This document shows positions 8,278-16,883 of a stretch of DNA of 36,994 nt, piece after piece. The position numbers and the translations under genes are program-made. Position 1 is the first letter of the stretch. Each line of letters starts with the position of its first letter. This stretch comes from Planctomycetaceae bacterium. Lineage in GTDB: Bacteria; Planctomycetota; Planctomycetia; Planctomycetales; Planctomycetaceae. The notes beneath the pieces are model-generated. The model saw only the letters and a list, made by a program, of their open reading frames with translations, had not been told where the DNA came from and did no database searches. The DNA lies in the NCBI GenBank assembly GCA_002724415.1, contig PBOU01000128.1, positions 1 through 36,994 of the forward strand. The letters are read 5' to 3'.

Positions 8278-9783
8278 TCAGTCGTCAGCCAGTTGGTATG
8301 GGTCGCCCAGCCGCTGCATTTCCTGCCTCAGCAGGGTCTCGAGTTCTTTCCGCTGGGCTGCGTACCTGGGATCGTCAGCCAGGTTGACTTGATTGGCCCC
8401 GGGCGTGTGTTTGAGCAGGCGGGCCACGCTGGGAGCCTTGTGTTCGACCAGGAATTCTCGCGGGTTCTTCTCCAGATCAAAGAGTTGGGTGCGGCGGACG
8501 GTGCCGTCCAGGACGTCGTACTTGATCAGCTTGAATCGGCCAGTCTTGATGGCACGCATGCCCGGCTTGGTGCCGCCGGTGTAGACGCCGTACAGCGTGT
8601 TGCGGATCGCCTGTTGTTTGCCGTACAGCACGTCCTTGAAACTCCGGCCCTCCACCGACTCGGGGGGTGTGATGTCGGCCAGGTCACAGAAGGTCCGCAG
8701 GATGTCCAGCAGGTAGATGTAACCGGAGGCTCGTGTGCCGGGCTTGATGCCGGGCCCGGTGACGATGAACGGGACTCGCCAGGTGTGCTCGTAGAGATTT
8801 TGCTTGCCCGTCAAGCCGTGTCGTCCAACCGCGATTCCATGGTCGGAGGTGAAGACGACGTAGGTGTTCTTCAATTCACCGGACGCCTCGAGTTGCTTGA
8901 GCACGCGTCCGATCTGGGTGTCGATGTTCTCGATGCAGGCGTACTCGCGTCCCAGTTCGTTGCGGATGGTGGCCGGGTCGCGGCGTTTCAAAACTCCCTG
9001 GACTCGCACCTCGTCTCGCAGATTGGGGTGCCCGTGAGGAAACGGGTGGGCCGGCAAGTAGTTGCTGGGCAACGGTGGTGACTTGGGGTTGACCGTCTTT
9101 CCGGGGCCGGTGTTGCTGGCTCCGTACTTCCGGGCCAGTTCTTCCGGGGCGTTCCTGGGATCGTGAGGATGCGAGAACCCCATGTAGATCAGGAAGGGGG
9201 CGGTGGAACCGGACTGTTTGCGGCTGGAGAGGTACTCGATAACTCGGTCCCCATGCCAGTGACTGCCGGTTTCATTGTTGCCACCTCGACGAGTGGCCTC
9301 GTGCCGTTCGTTGAACAACTGGTTGGCTTCACGAAAGCTGTTGCCCCGCTTGCATGTCCGGAACGTGGCGTAGCCGGCGCGATTGAAGATTGCCGGCAGG
9401 CTGTTCCGGGCCGCCTGTTTCCGCGAGGCCGGGGTGGTCGCCAGTCCCGGACCCCGGGCGCCGGGGATCCGCCAGACGGTTCGGCCGGTCATGATCATCG
9501 TTCGTGATGCCGTGCAGACGGCACCCGACCAGGCACCCATGTGGTGCGCGTCATCCAGTACGATCCCACGACGGGCGAGCCTGTCGATGTGTGGAGTCTG
9601 GCAGATGGTGTTGCCGTAACAGGAGAGAGTTTCCGGCGATTGGTCATCGGTGAGGATGAACAGGAAGTTGGGGCGTTTGGCTGCCAGGGCGGGTGAGCAG
9701 AGGGCCAGGACAAGTGACGTGATGGCCAGGAGAATGGTCTGCATGAATCGGGAACACATGGAGGTGGCCTTGTGGAGTGTCAT
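8278..9783 (-). CDS. Secreted sulfatase (arylsulfatase / alkaline phosphatase superfamily)
   Basis: This 501-residue protein has an N-terminal signal peptide ([21 protein letters not shown], starting at Met14 of this frame; ATGs at 9783, 9759 and 9744 are all possible). The sulfatase core opens with [20 protein letters not shown], whose Asp pair binds calcium. The formylglycine motif is Cys90-Thr-Ala-Ser-Arg followed by [24 protein letters not shown] supplies the second metal-site segment. The family hydrolyses sulfate esters, in planctomycetes usually of algal polysaccharides; the substrate here is unknown. The motif is CxAxR rather than CxPxR. The gene faces tRNA-Leu and is divergent from map. 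Confidence 0.92.
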   Translation of the reverse strand: MTLHKATSMCSRFMQTILLAITSLVLALCSPALAAKRPNFLFILTDDQSPETLSCYGNTICQTPHIDRLARRGIVLDDAHHMGAWSGAVCTASRTMIMTGRTVWRIPGARGPGLATTPASRKQAARNSLPAIFNRAGYATFRTCKRGNSFREANQLFNERHEATRRGGNNETGSHWHGDRVIEYLSSRKQSGSTAPFLIYMGFSHPHDPRNAPEELARKYGASNTGPGKTVNPKSPPLPSNYLPAHPFPHGHPNLRDEVRVQGVLKRRDPATIRNELGREYACIENIDTQIGRVLKQLEASGELKNTYVVFTSDHGIAVGRHGLTGKQNLYEHTWRVPFIVTGPGIKPGTRASGYIYLLDILRTFCDLADITPPESVEGRSFKDVLYGKQQAIRNTLYGVYTGGTKPGMRAIKTGRFKLIKYDVLDGTVRRTQLFDLEKNPREFLVEHKAPSVARLLKHTPGANQVNLADDPRYAAQRKELETLLRQEMQRLGDPYQLADD

Positions 9784-9864
9784 GAGTTGAGACCCGTCGC
9801 GTGGGATCGAGAATCTCGCATTGGTCCGGCCCCGTCAACCGGCCAGTTGGCGGCGTTTGGAATG

Positions 9865-9898
9865 AATCGTTATTGTTGCCGTTCACCGCGTAACGATT
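9865..9898. repeat. 8-bp inverted repeat upstream of map
   Basis: AATCGTTA (9865-9872) and TAACGATT (9891-9898) are perfect reverse complements separated by 18 bases, ending 29 bases before the map ATG in the divergent region with the sulfatase. It could be a regulator-binding site or a leader hairpin. No regulator gene is adjacent. Confidence 0.4.
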
Positions 9899-9927
9899 GC
9901 CCGGGACACAGCGGAACTCCCGTCACC

Positions 9928-10734
9928 ATGCGAAGCCGGACCCCATTGTTCAACACCGAAGCGGAACGCGAGGGCCTGCGACGGGCCTCGCGATTCAATG
10001 CGCAACTGCTGGACCATCTCAGGCCACATGTCGTGGCCGGTGTCACGACGTCGGAGATTGATCGGCTGGCGTATTCCTACACTCTCGAACATGGACACAC
10101 CCCGGCCTGTTTGGGCTACCCCGGCGAGGTGGTGCCGTATCCCAAGAGCATCTGTACCAGCGTGAATGACGTGGTGTGTCACGGCGTCCCCGACGATCGG
10201 CCACTGCAATCGGGAGACATCGTCAACGTGGACCTGACGACGATCGTTGACGGGTGGTACGGGGACCAGAGCGAGATGTTTCTCATCGGCGAGGTCAGCG
10301 ACGAGGCCCGGCACGTGGTGCAAGTGGCCTTCGACAGTTTGTACCTGGGCATTCGCGCGATCGAGCCGGGTGGCCAGGTTGATGCCATCAGTCGGGCAAT
10401 CTACGAGTACGCTCGGGGAGAAGGTTTGGACGTGGTCCGTGAGTACCAGGGGCATGGTATCGGCCGCCGCTTTCACCAGGATCCGGGGATTCCTCACGTT
10501 CCCACTCGGCCACCCAATCGTACGGTGATCCAACCGGGGACGTGTTTCACGATTGAGCCAATGATCAACACCGGTACATGGCACACCAATCGTGTCGAGA
10601 GTGACGGGTGGACCGTGCGGACACGCGACGGAGGGCTCTCGGCACAGTGGGAGCACACGTTGTTGATGACCGAGGATGGGCCGGAGATCCTGACGCTGAC
10701 CGAGGGTGGCCCCAAAGAGGGCCAGCGGATCTAG
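9928..10734 (+). CDS. map: Methionine aminopeptidase, type I
   Basis: This 268-residue enzyme removes the initiator methionine from nascent proteins in the cytoplasm. All five metal ligands of the pita-bread fold are visible: Asp102 (VNVDLT), Asp113 (YGDQSEM), His176 ([14 protein letters not shown]), Glu210 (FTIEPM) and Glu242 (QWEHTLL). [11 protein letters not shown] and PYPKSICTS are further family signatures. Length and the lack of an insert fit type I. The frame is open 52 codons upstream, but ATG 9928 gives the standard N-terminus. It is divergent from a sulfatase and not beside ribosomal genes, so it may be a second copy (inference). Confidence 0.93.
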   Translation: MRSRTPLFNTEAEREGLRRASRFNAQLLDHLRPHVVAGVTTSEIDRLAYSYTLEHGHTPACLGYPGEVVPYPKSICTSVNDVVCHGVPDDRPLQSGDIVNVDLTTIVDGWYGDQSEMFLIGEVSDEARHVVQVAFDSLYLGIRAIEPGGQVDAISRAIYEYARGEGLDVVREYQGHGIGRRFHQDPGIPHVPTRPPNRTVIQPGTCFTIEPMINTGTWHTNRVESDGWTVRTRDGGLSAQWEHTLLMTEDGPEILTLTEGGPKEGQRI

Positions 10735-10881
10735 TCGTGTCGACGGCCACACCGCCGGCTGGGGCCGCAAACCGATCTTGCCAGGCGGCCGCGGTGCCGA
10801 GTAAATAGCCGTCGAATGGAGTGTTCCGGATGCGGGGCATCGATCCATTCCTGTCCCGCCCGCATGTGCGCTAGCCAATAG

Positions 10882-11706
10882 ATGTCCGCTCCGGCTCACG
10901 GTCCCGTCTCCGAGACTCAACGGCTTGCCACCCGGATCGATGGTCCGGTGGTCCTGATCGGTGACGTGCACGGGCAGGTCGATTTGCTGGACCGGCTGAT
11001 GGATCGGCTGGCAAGGCGAGAAGATTTTCGCGATCGCTGGGTGGTCTTTCTTGGCGACCTGGTTGACCGCGGTCCCGATCCCCGGGGAGCAATCGAGCGT
11101 GTGCTGGAGTTGATGGCTGCTCATCCACGGACAACCGCTGTTTGTGGGAATCACGATTTGGCGATGGCGGCTTCGCTGGACCTGGTGCCGACGCCTGCCG
11201 AGGCCCAGTGGGCCAGTCGCTGGCGACGTGGCTACCAATGTGAAACGACCTTCGCGTCTTATGGTGTGGCGACTGGTGACTTCGAGGGGCTTGCGCAAGC
11301 CGTACCCGATGACCATGCGCAGTTGCTGTCGACGTTGCCCTGGGTTGTGGAACATCCGCGGGTGATCTGTGTGCACGCGGGACTGACTCCCGAGTTGCCC
11401 ACCACAACCCAGTTGAAAATATTGCGAGAACGCGATTTCAGTTTGCACCGGCCGGCATGGCTGTGTCGCCAGGATCTGGGACCGGACGTGTCGCCCCGCG
11501 ACTGCCGTATTCCGATCGCCTCGGGCCACGTGGCGCGACGACAAGCTCATGTCGGTTCGGATCGGATTCTGCTGGATTGCACCGGGGGGCTGGGCGGTGA
11601 ATTGACCGGGTTGTTGTTGCCCGAGTACGAACTGGTCACATCCCACCGTGAAGCGCACCCGGTCCGTCGCCATCGCTGGTGGCCGTTTGGACGGCGGGTC
11701 GCGTAG
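10882..11706 (+). CDS. PPP-family metallophosphoesterase (Ser/Thr phosphatase or ApaH-like)
   Basis: This 274-residue cytoplasmic enzyme carries every PPP-family motif: GDVHG (Asp28, His30), GDLVDRG (Asp59, Asp62, Arg63), GNHD (Asn90, His91), VHAGL (His165) and a late SGHVARR (His216), forming a two-metal site. Relatives include bacterial Ser/Thr protein phosphatases (PrpA/PrpE types) and diadenosine tetraphosphatase ApaH; sequence alone does not separate them. The basic C-terminus (HPVRRHRWWPFGRR) is a distinctive tail. It follows map by 147 bases in which I see no clear promoter, and it is convergent with the second sulfatase, leaving 10 bases between them. Confidence 0.9.
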   Translation: MSAPAHGPVSETQRLATRIDGPVVLIGDVHGQVDLLDRLMDRLARREDFRDRWVVFLGDLVDRGPDPRGAIERVLELMAAHPRTTAVCGNHDLAMAASLDLVPTPAEAQWASRWRRGYQCETTFASYGVATGDFEGLAQAVPDDHAQLLSTLPWVVEHPRVICVHAGLTPELPTTTQLKILRERDFSLHRPAWLCRQDLGPDVSPRDCRIPIASGHVARRQAHVGSDRILLDCTGGLGGELTGLLLPEYELVTSHREAHPVRRHRWWPFGRRVA

Positions 11707-11716
11707 TAAAGCCGGA

Positions 11717-13186
11717 TTATTTCAGGCGGCCGGGTGGTCGCACGCCTGAGCCAACCTGCTTGGTGGCCGAATCGCCCAACTCGGCCCGCGCCCGTGCGGC
11801 GAGGCTCTTGAGCCTCGCGACCACCTCGGGGTGCTTTTCCAGGACATCGGTGGTTTCGCCGATATCCCGGGCCAGGTCGAACAATGCCAGGGGCGTCCGG
11901 GCCTGGGTGTACTTGGTTGGCTTGCCCCCGGTTCCGCCCTTGCGGCCTGCGAGGCTGCGGTAGCTGTGTGGGAAGTGCAGTTTCCACCGACCGCTTCGAA
12001 CCGCCTGCAGGTGTCGTCCCCAGTAGAAGTAGTACGCCTCGTGTGGACTCTTGGCTCCCTCGTGGCCGGCGATCAGTGGCCAGATGTCGTGGCCGTCGAT
12101 CTTGTGCTTTTGTGGCAGTTGCTTGATACCGGCCAGCCTGGCCAGCGTGGGCAGGATGTCGATCGTGCCGGCCACTTCGCCACAGACGTGCCCGGCGGGG
12201 ACCTGTCCGGGCCACCACATCACCGTGGGTTCTCGCTGCCCACCATCCCAGGTGGTGCCCTTGCCTTCGCGGAGTGGCAGGGCGAGGCCGGAGTGGGTGC
12301 CGTAGTTCAACCAGGGGCCATTGTCGGAGGTGAAGATGACCAGCGTGTTGCGGTCCAACTTGTGTTTCTTGAGCGTCGCGACGATCTGGCCCACGCTCCA
12401 GTCGATCTCCATGATCACGTCACCGTAGAGGCCTCGCTTGGATTTTCCCTGGAACTTGTCGCTGACGTACAGGGGGACGTGGGGCATCGAGTGGGGCACG
12501 TACAGAAAGAACGGTTGATCCTTGTTGTTCTCGATGAACTTCACGGCCCGCTGGGTGTACCAGGTGGTCAACTGCGCCTGGTCCTTGCCGGTCACTTTTG
12601 GGTTGATGATCTTCTCGTTTTCGAACAGTGGCAGGTGGGGCCATCGCTTGAGTCGCTCGGCCATTGGCAGGTGGGCGACCCCGGGGTGGTAGGGCCACAT
12701 GTCATTGGAGTAGGGGAGTCCGAAGTAATCGTCGAAGCCGTGACGGGTGGGGAGGAAGGGCAGGTGGTGTCCCAGGTGCCACTTGCCGTAAATCGCCGTG
12801 GCGTATCCCCGGGTCTTGAGTACCTCGGCGACGGTCCATTCGCTCTTGTTGATCCCGTGTCGGGACTTGGGGCCGAGGGCTCCCTGGATGCCGATGCGGT
12901 TGGGATAGCAACCGGTCAACAGGGCAGCACGGGAAGCCGAACAGACAGCCTGTGCGGAGTAAAAGTCGGTGAAGCGGGCGCCCTGCCGGGCCAACCCGTC
13001 CAGGTGCGGGGTCTTGATGTCCGGTGAACCAAAGCAGCCCAGGTCCTGGTACCCCTGGTCATCTGTGAACACGACGACGAAGTTGGGTCGGTCCGTGGCG
13101 TCTCTCCGGTCGGCTCGGGCAACGGCGGTCGCCGTTGTCAGTGCCAGCGTTGTCAACACCACGTGGAGCGGTTGGAGGCGGGGCAT
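11717..13186 (-). CDS. Secreted arylsulfatase
   Basis: The product is 489 residues from ATG 13186, chosen because it starts a signal peptide ([20 protein letters not shown], cleavage near AVARA). The core begins [20 protein letters not shown], with the calcium-binding Asp pair at 42-43, followed by [20 protein letters not shown]. The formylglycine motif is Cys82-Ser-Ala-Ser-Arg-AALLTG. YGKWHLGHH and [16 protein letters not shown] supply the remaining active-site segments. It resembles arylsulfatase A-type enzymes exported to the periplasm or outside. Like the sulfatase at 8278 it has Ala at the +2 position of the maturation motif. It is divergent from the thioredoxin-fold gene across about 290 bp. 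Confidence 0.93.
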   Translation of the reverse strand: MPRLQPLHVVLTTLALTTATAVARADRRDATDRPNFVVVFTDDQGYQDLGCFGSPDIKTPHLDGLARQGARFTDFYSAQAVCSASRAALLTGCYPNRIGIQGALGPKSRHGINKSEWTVAEVLKTRGYATAIYGKWHLGHHLPFLPTRHGFDDYFGLPYSNDMWPYHPGVAHLPMAERLKRWPHLPLFENEKIINPKVTGKDQAQLTTWYTQRAVKFIENNKDQPFFLYVPHSMPHVPLYVSDKFQGKSKRGLYGDVIMEIDWSVGQIVATLKKHKLDRNTLVIFTSDNGPWLNYGTHSGLALPLREGKGTTWDGGQREPTVMWWPGQVPAGHVCGEVAGTIDILPTLARLAGIKQLPQKHKIDGHDIWPLIAGHEGAKSPHEAYYFYWGRHLQAVRSGRWKLHFPHSYRSLAGRKGGTGGKPTKYTQARTPLALFDLARDIGETTDVLEKHPEVVARLKSLAARARAELGDSATKQVGSGVRPPGRLK

Positions 13187-13476
13187 GGTGATTTCTCGGC
13201 TGCAAGAGGCGGGATGTGTGTGGCCATGCGAATTGAGACCTCGCACCGCTTTAGCCTAGGCCCCCGTGAGGCAGTTGGGTACCTCCAGGCCGGTTGGACG
13301 TGTTTTCGAATCCGGCAAGCCGGCCAGTCGCGGTTTTCACGCTCTGCCCGGTCATGGCACGCGGATGCGTTCTTCGATGATCGGTGACAAGCAGCCCGAT
13401 GGATGGGGCGAGCGAGACGATGGGGGCCTATACTCTAGATCGGCGATTGCGACCAAGTGAAGGGACGAGGACGACG

Positions 13477-14106
13477 ATGGGTGGCTTCAGGGACTCGAGG
13501 AATCGGATCGTGACACCCCTGGTCGCTGCGGCGCTCCTGGGGGTGTTGATGACACCCGCGGTGGCCGGAAAGTTCAACGCGGTGTTGAAGGTTGGCCAGA
13601 AGGCTCCGGAGTGGTCCGGTTTGCTGGGCGTCGATGGCAAACGGCACTCGCTGGCCGACCTGAAGGCGGCTCGGGGCGTGCTGTTGGTTTTCTTGTCCAA
13701 CCGTTGCCCGATGACACGGTCCTACGAGTCGCGGCTGAAGGCCCTGGCTTCGGGATACCGCAAGCAGGGCCTCGCGGTTGTGGGTGTCAGTATTGGGCAG
13801 GCACCGGCAGATCGCTTGGCCAAGATGATTGCCCGTTCGGCATTGTCGAAATTCAATTTCCCCTACTGTATTGACCTCACACAGGAACTCGGACGACGTT
13901 ACGGGGCGACCTGCACGCCTCACGCCTTCCTGCTCGACAGCCGCCGCCGAGTCGCCTACATGGGAGCGATCGACGACAATGTCGATCCGGCCAAGGTCGA
14001 GCACCATTATCTGCGGGACGCGATTCGCAGTGTCCTGGCCGGCAAACAGCCGGAGGTGGTCGAGACATTGCAGAAGGGGTGTGAGATCAAGTACGTGGCG
14101 AGGTGA
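13477..14106 (+). CDS. Exported thioredoxin-fold / redoxin-domain protein
   Basis: The product is 209 residues from ATG 13477, with GAGG upstream. A signal peptide or anchor (TPLVAAALLGVLMTPAVAG) is followed by an AhpC-TSA/redoxin fold: KVGQKAPEWSGLLGVDGKRHSLADLK, then VLLVFLSNRCPMTRSYESRL with the reactive Cys77. TCTPHAFLLD (Cys146, cis-Pro148) is the thioredoxin-fold cis-proline segment. There is no CxxC, so it is more like a one-Cys peroxiredoxin or a thioredoxin-like protein than a disulfide oxidoreductase; Cys131 or Cys146 could resolve the reactive Cys. It probably acts outside the cytoplasm. Its stop overlaps the GTG start of the diguanylate cyclase gene, so the two are co-transcribed. 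Confidence 0.85.
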   Translation: MGGFRDSRNRIVTPLVAAALLGVLMTPAVAGKFNAVLKVGQKAPEWSGLLGVDGKRHSLADLKAARGVLLVFLSNRCPMTRSYESRLKALASGYRKQGLAVVGVSIGQAPADRLAKMIARSALSKFNFPYCIDLTQELGRRYGATCTPHAFLLDSRRRVAYMGAIDDNVDPAKVEHHYLRDAIRSVLAGKQPEVVETLQKGCEIKYVAR

Positions 14107-14741
14107 GTCGCGTGTTCCTGTCGTACGCAATGGAGTGGCTGGCTGTCGCGGTGGGTGGACTGGGCCTGTTGCTGGGCATTTTGATTGGCCGGTCCTGGGG
14201 CGTCCGCCGACGGATCGAGTTGGCGGTCCAGGATGCAGAAACCTCGGCTCGCACCGACCCGCAGACCGGGCTCTGGAATCGGCGGGGATTTGCGGATCGT
14301 TACAACCGGAGTCGAGACGGTCGGAGGAGATCCGACTGGCCGGTGTCGGTGCTGTTCATCGACGTGGATCGGTTCAAGTCCGTCAACGACACACATGGAC
14401 ATCCGGCCGGGGATCACGTGATTGGTTGCGTGGGCCATTGGCTTGGTGAGAGTTGTCGGGAACACGACACGGTTGCACGACTGGGAGGAGACGAGTTCGC
14501 GGCGCTGTTGTTGGGGGCGACCCTGGATGAGGCGGTGGAGGTGGCCGAGAGGATTCGATCCGGTGTCGAATCGATGGCGGTCCCCACCGGACAGGTCGAC
14601 TGGAATGGGACGGTGAGTGTTGGGGTGATCGAGATCGAACGCGGCGAGGACTTGTCGTCGGCTCTCGAGCGAGTGGATCGGGCCGTCTATGCCGCCAAGG
14701 AGGCCGGTCGCAACCGGGTTGTGGCCCGACCGGTCGGTTGA
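14103..14741 (+). CDS. Membrane-anchored GGDEF diguanylate cyclase
   Basis: This 212-residue protein has a GTG start within the previous stop (GTGA); ATG 14130 is an alternative. One membrane helix lies at about residues 10-29 (WLAVAVGGLGLLLGILIG), followed directly by the GGDEF domain: TDPQTGLWNRRGF, VLFIDVDRFKSVNDTHGH and ARLGGDEFAALL with an intact GGDEF at 128-132. The inhibitory RxxD site is present at 119-122, five residues ahead of GGDEF. It should make cyclic di-GMP from two GTP with product feedback. There is no recognisable sensor domain beyond the helix, so the input may come from partners, possibly the co-transcribed redoxin protein. Confidence 0.92.
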   Translation: MSRVFLSYAMEWLAVAVGGLGLLLGILIGRSWGVRRRIELAVQDAETSARTDPQTGLWNRRGFADRYNRSRDGRRRSDWPVSVLFIDVDRFKSVNDTHGHPAGDHVIGCVGHWLGESCREHDTVARLGGDEFAALLLGATLDEAVEVAERIRSGVESMAVPTGQVDWNGTVSVGVIEIERGEDLSSALERVDRAVYAAKEAGRNRVVARPVG

Positions 14742-14765
14742 CCGCGGGGTGCTGGCAACCCGCGG
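14742..14765. terminator. Hairpin between convergent genes
   Basis: CCGCGGG (14742-14748) pairs perfectly with CCCGCGG (14759-14765) around a 10-base loop, starting right after the diguanylate cyclase stop and ahead of the convergent gene end at 14774. There is no U-tract on either strand, so termination is plausible but not certain. Confidence 0.45.
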
Positions 14766-14773
14766 CAGTCTCG

Positions 14774-15853
14774 CTACAACTCGTCCAGTTCCAGCGTCTG
14801 GCAGTCTGTGCCCTCGAGCATCAGGTCGATGGAGGCTTCGTCCTTGAACCCGCTGCCGGTGACCAGGCAGACAACCGTCGCGTTGCGGTCGACGTGTTGC
14901 CCGGCCACGGCCTCCAGGCAACCGGCCAGTGCCGTGGCTCCGGCCGGTTCGCTGAAGATACCCTCCTCGGAGGCCAGGCGGCGTTGTACGTTCCAGACGG
15001 CCTCGTCGGTCACCAGGTGACCACGTCCTCCGGTGGGACGCAGTTCCTGGACGACCAGGTGTCCGTCGTTGATGTTGGGGACCTGGAGTCCGCTGATGCG
15101 GGTGGTGCAGTCAATCGGCTGGGCGATGCCATCGGTTCTCGAGAGTGCCGAGGCCATGGTGTCGTTTCCCTCCGGTTGCACGCATTCAATCGCCGGCGAA
15201 CTCGTCAGCCGTCCCTCGGAAACCAGGCGACCGAAACCGCGGCAGACAGCCACGCAGAGACCTCCTCCCCCGGAAGGACAGAAGACGTGGTCGATGGGCC
15301 GGCTGAATTGCTGTTCGGCCTGCTCGGCCAGTTCGAAACTGATCGTCTCGACTCCGGTCATTCCGGGGACGCTGTAGATGTAGGAACTGACCTGCAACCG
15401 CGCGTCGGGAGCCTCTCCCCGAGCCATCAGCACCTCGAAGGCACGTGAGGAGACATCGGCGTCCAGCCCAAATCCACGGATCCGGTAGACGTTGGCACCG
15501 TAGGCCATCATCTGGCGGAGCTTGCCCATCGGGGCTGTTTCGACCACGGCGATCTCGCACTCGAGTCCCGCCGCTGCACAGTAGGCGGCGACGGCCGATC
15601 CGGTGTTTCCACTGGAGGTGGCCACACAGCGCTCCTGGTTCTCGGCCTTCATGGCCGAGATCGCTGCGGCTCCAAAGCGATCCTTGAAGGAACCGGCTGG
15701 GTTGCCGGCTTCCAGTTTCAACCACAGGTTGTCGAGTCCGATGGAGGGACCGATCGATCGGGACCGGACCAGAGGAGTGTTGCCTTCCCCCAGTGTCACT
15801 CGGTGCTGTTCTGGCACCGGAGTGATCCACTCGGCCCATCGCCAGATGCTCAT
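14774..15853 (-). CDS. Threonine synthase-like PLP enzyme (fold type II)
   Basis: This is a 359-residue cytoplasmic enzyme. TLGEGNTPLVRSRSIG and LWLKLEAGNPAGSFKDR contain the PLP-binding lysine, Lys57. ATSSGNTGSAVAAYCAAAG is the substrate/PLP loop and CPSGGGGLCVAV is the phosphate-binding glycine loop. The family includes threonine synthase, threonine/serine dehydratases and diaminopropionate lyases, which do beta- or gamma-eliminations and replacements. The GEGNTPL start is most like threonine synthase. The gene lies 27 bases after an AstE/AspA-like deacylase in the same operon, so here it may act in amino-compound catabolism rather than threonine synthesis (inference). GAGG or AGGA precedes the ATG. 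Confidence 0.85.
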   Translation of the reverse strand: MSIWRWAEWITPVPEQHRVTLGEGNTPLVRSRSIGPSIGLDNLWLKLEAGNPAGSFKDRFGAAAISAMKAENQERCVATSSGNTGSAVAAYCAAAGLECEIAVVETAPMGKLRQMMAYGANVYRIRGFGLDADVSSRAFEVLMARGEAPDARLQVSSYIYSVPGMTGVETISFELAEQAEQQFSRPIDHVFCPSGGGGLCVAVCRGFGRLVSEGRLTSSPAIECVQPEGNDTMASALSRTDGIAQPIDCTTRISGLQVPNINDGHLVVQELRPTGGRGHLVTDEAVWNVQRRLASEEGIFSEPAGATALAGCLEAVAGQHVDRNATVVCLVTGSGFKDEASIDLMLEGTDCQTLELDEL

Positions 15854-15880
15854 CCTCGGTTTTCCTCGTGTTGATGTGGC

Positions 15881-16810
15881 TCAGGAATCCTGCTCGGTGA
15901 CGTCTTCCATGATCACTATCACGGAGTCGTTCTGGTGCACCCTGGGGTAGGTGCGGATGGCCAGGACGTAACCGGCCTGGTTGCAGTTGATCTCGCGCAC
16001 GTCGTCTCCCCTGACGTTGGCCACATGGCCGAGGATGTCGCCCGGGGCGACCTGCTGGCCGAGTTCCACCGCGGGCGTGAATTGGCCGGTGATTGGCGAG
16101 GGGTTCTGAACCTGCATGTGCCCGGACCCGTCCCGCGGGTCCTCGATGACCACGGCCACCTTTGATTCGGGCTGTTCGCGTTCGATCATTCCCAGTTCGC
16201 CCATCACGTTCAGACAGCCCTCGACGTAGGCGTCGACTCCCTCGGGTGAACAGCGGCCGCCGCCGAGGTATTCGGTGTAGATTGCCGGCACCCCCGCGTC
16301 CCGGGCGACCGACAGCGAGCGGCCGTCGAGTTTTCCGCAGGTGCCCCAGATGACCGGCAGGTTCAGGGCCCGCGCCATGCGTCTTTGGATGTCGAGCCGT
16401 TCCGGGTCGTCGGATAGTCCGTAACCGGACATTGGCCAGACGTCCATGACAATTCCACCGGAGTGGAGATCAATGTAGTAGTCGGCCGATTCGATCAGTG
16501 CCGTGAGCGCCACGGCGGTCCGCAGGGTCACGCTTCCCTGCGGATCACCCGGGCAGACGCGGGCGAGATCCAGCCCGTCCTCGGCCGTGCGGTTTCCGTT
16601 GAGGAAGGCCGCCTCGTTGACCACCGGTACCAGCGTCAGGCTGCCGGTCAGTTCCTCGGCGCTGACGGCATCGGCCAGTCGCCGGATGGCCGACATCGAC
16701 TCGAATTCGTCTCCGTGCACGCCACCGGTGATCAGGAGATGAGCTCCCCCGGTTGTTCCGACAATCTCAATTCGTTGCAGTTCGATGGTTTCGGTCATGA
16801 TGCGTGGCAT
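15881..16810 (-). CDS. AstE/AspA-family deacylase (succinylglutamate desuccinylase / aspartoacylase-like)
   Basis: The product is 309 residues from ATG 16810, preferred because GAGGGGA lies about 10 bases upstream; ATG 16798 is an alternative. The zinc ligands of this M14-related family are visible as His32 and Glu35 (GGVHGDEFES) and His116 (YYIDLHSGG). The segment DGLDLARVCPG has Ala where the family usually has Asn in its D-x-N-R motif. The C-terminal 100 residues form a beta-barrel-like domain (VQNPSPITGQFTPAVELG, APGDILGHVANV). Family members hydrolyse N-acyl or N-acetyl amino acids such as N-succinylglutamate, N-acetylaspartate and N-acetyl-diaminobutyrate; the substrate here is unknown. 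It is first in an operon with the threonine-synthase-like gene and divergent from the RraA-like gene. Confidence 0.85.
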   Translation of the reverse strand: MPRIMTETIELQRIEIVGTTGGAHLLITGGVHGDEFESMSAIRRLADAVSAEELTGSLTLVPVVNEAAFLNGNRTAEDGLDLARVCPGDPQGSVTLRTAVALTALIESADYYIDLHSGGIVMDVWPMSGYGLSDDPERLDIQRRMARALNLPVIWGTCGKLDGRSLSVARDAGVPAIYTEYLGGGRCSPEGVDAYVEGCLNVMGELGMIEREQPESKVAVVIEDPRDGSGHMQVQNPSPITGQFTPAVELGQQVAPGDILGHVANVRGDDVREINCNQAGYVLAIRTYPRVHQNDSVIVIMEDVTEQDS

Positions 16811-16883
16811 ACTATAGGTTCCCCTCGGATGAGGGAAACCAGTGAGGTGATTTGAGACCGACCCTTGTGGACGAGACGAGACG

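Noticed and set aside
10735-10881. Possible small gene or RNA between map and the phosphatase
   Set aside because: No open frame with a ribosome site, no strong hairpin with a U-tract and no promoter pair was found in these 147 bases.
9883-11673. Long minus-strand open frame across map and the phosphatase
   Set aside because: It is antisense to two genes with full catalytic motifs, has a low-complexity Gln/His/Arg-rich composition and matches no family. It is a by-product of high GC content.
13429-13434. TATACT as -10 box for the thioredoxin-fold gene
   Set aside because: The hexamer fits, but no -35-like sequence stands 15-19 bases upstream. The 290-base divergent region at 13187-13476 otherwise shows no clear element.
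16811-16816. TATAGT as -10 box for the deacylase gene
   Set aside because: It lies directly against the preferred ATG at 16810 and downstream of its Shine-Dalgarno GAGGGGA, leaving no room for a leader.
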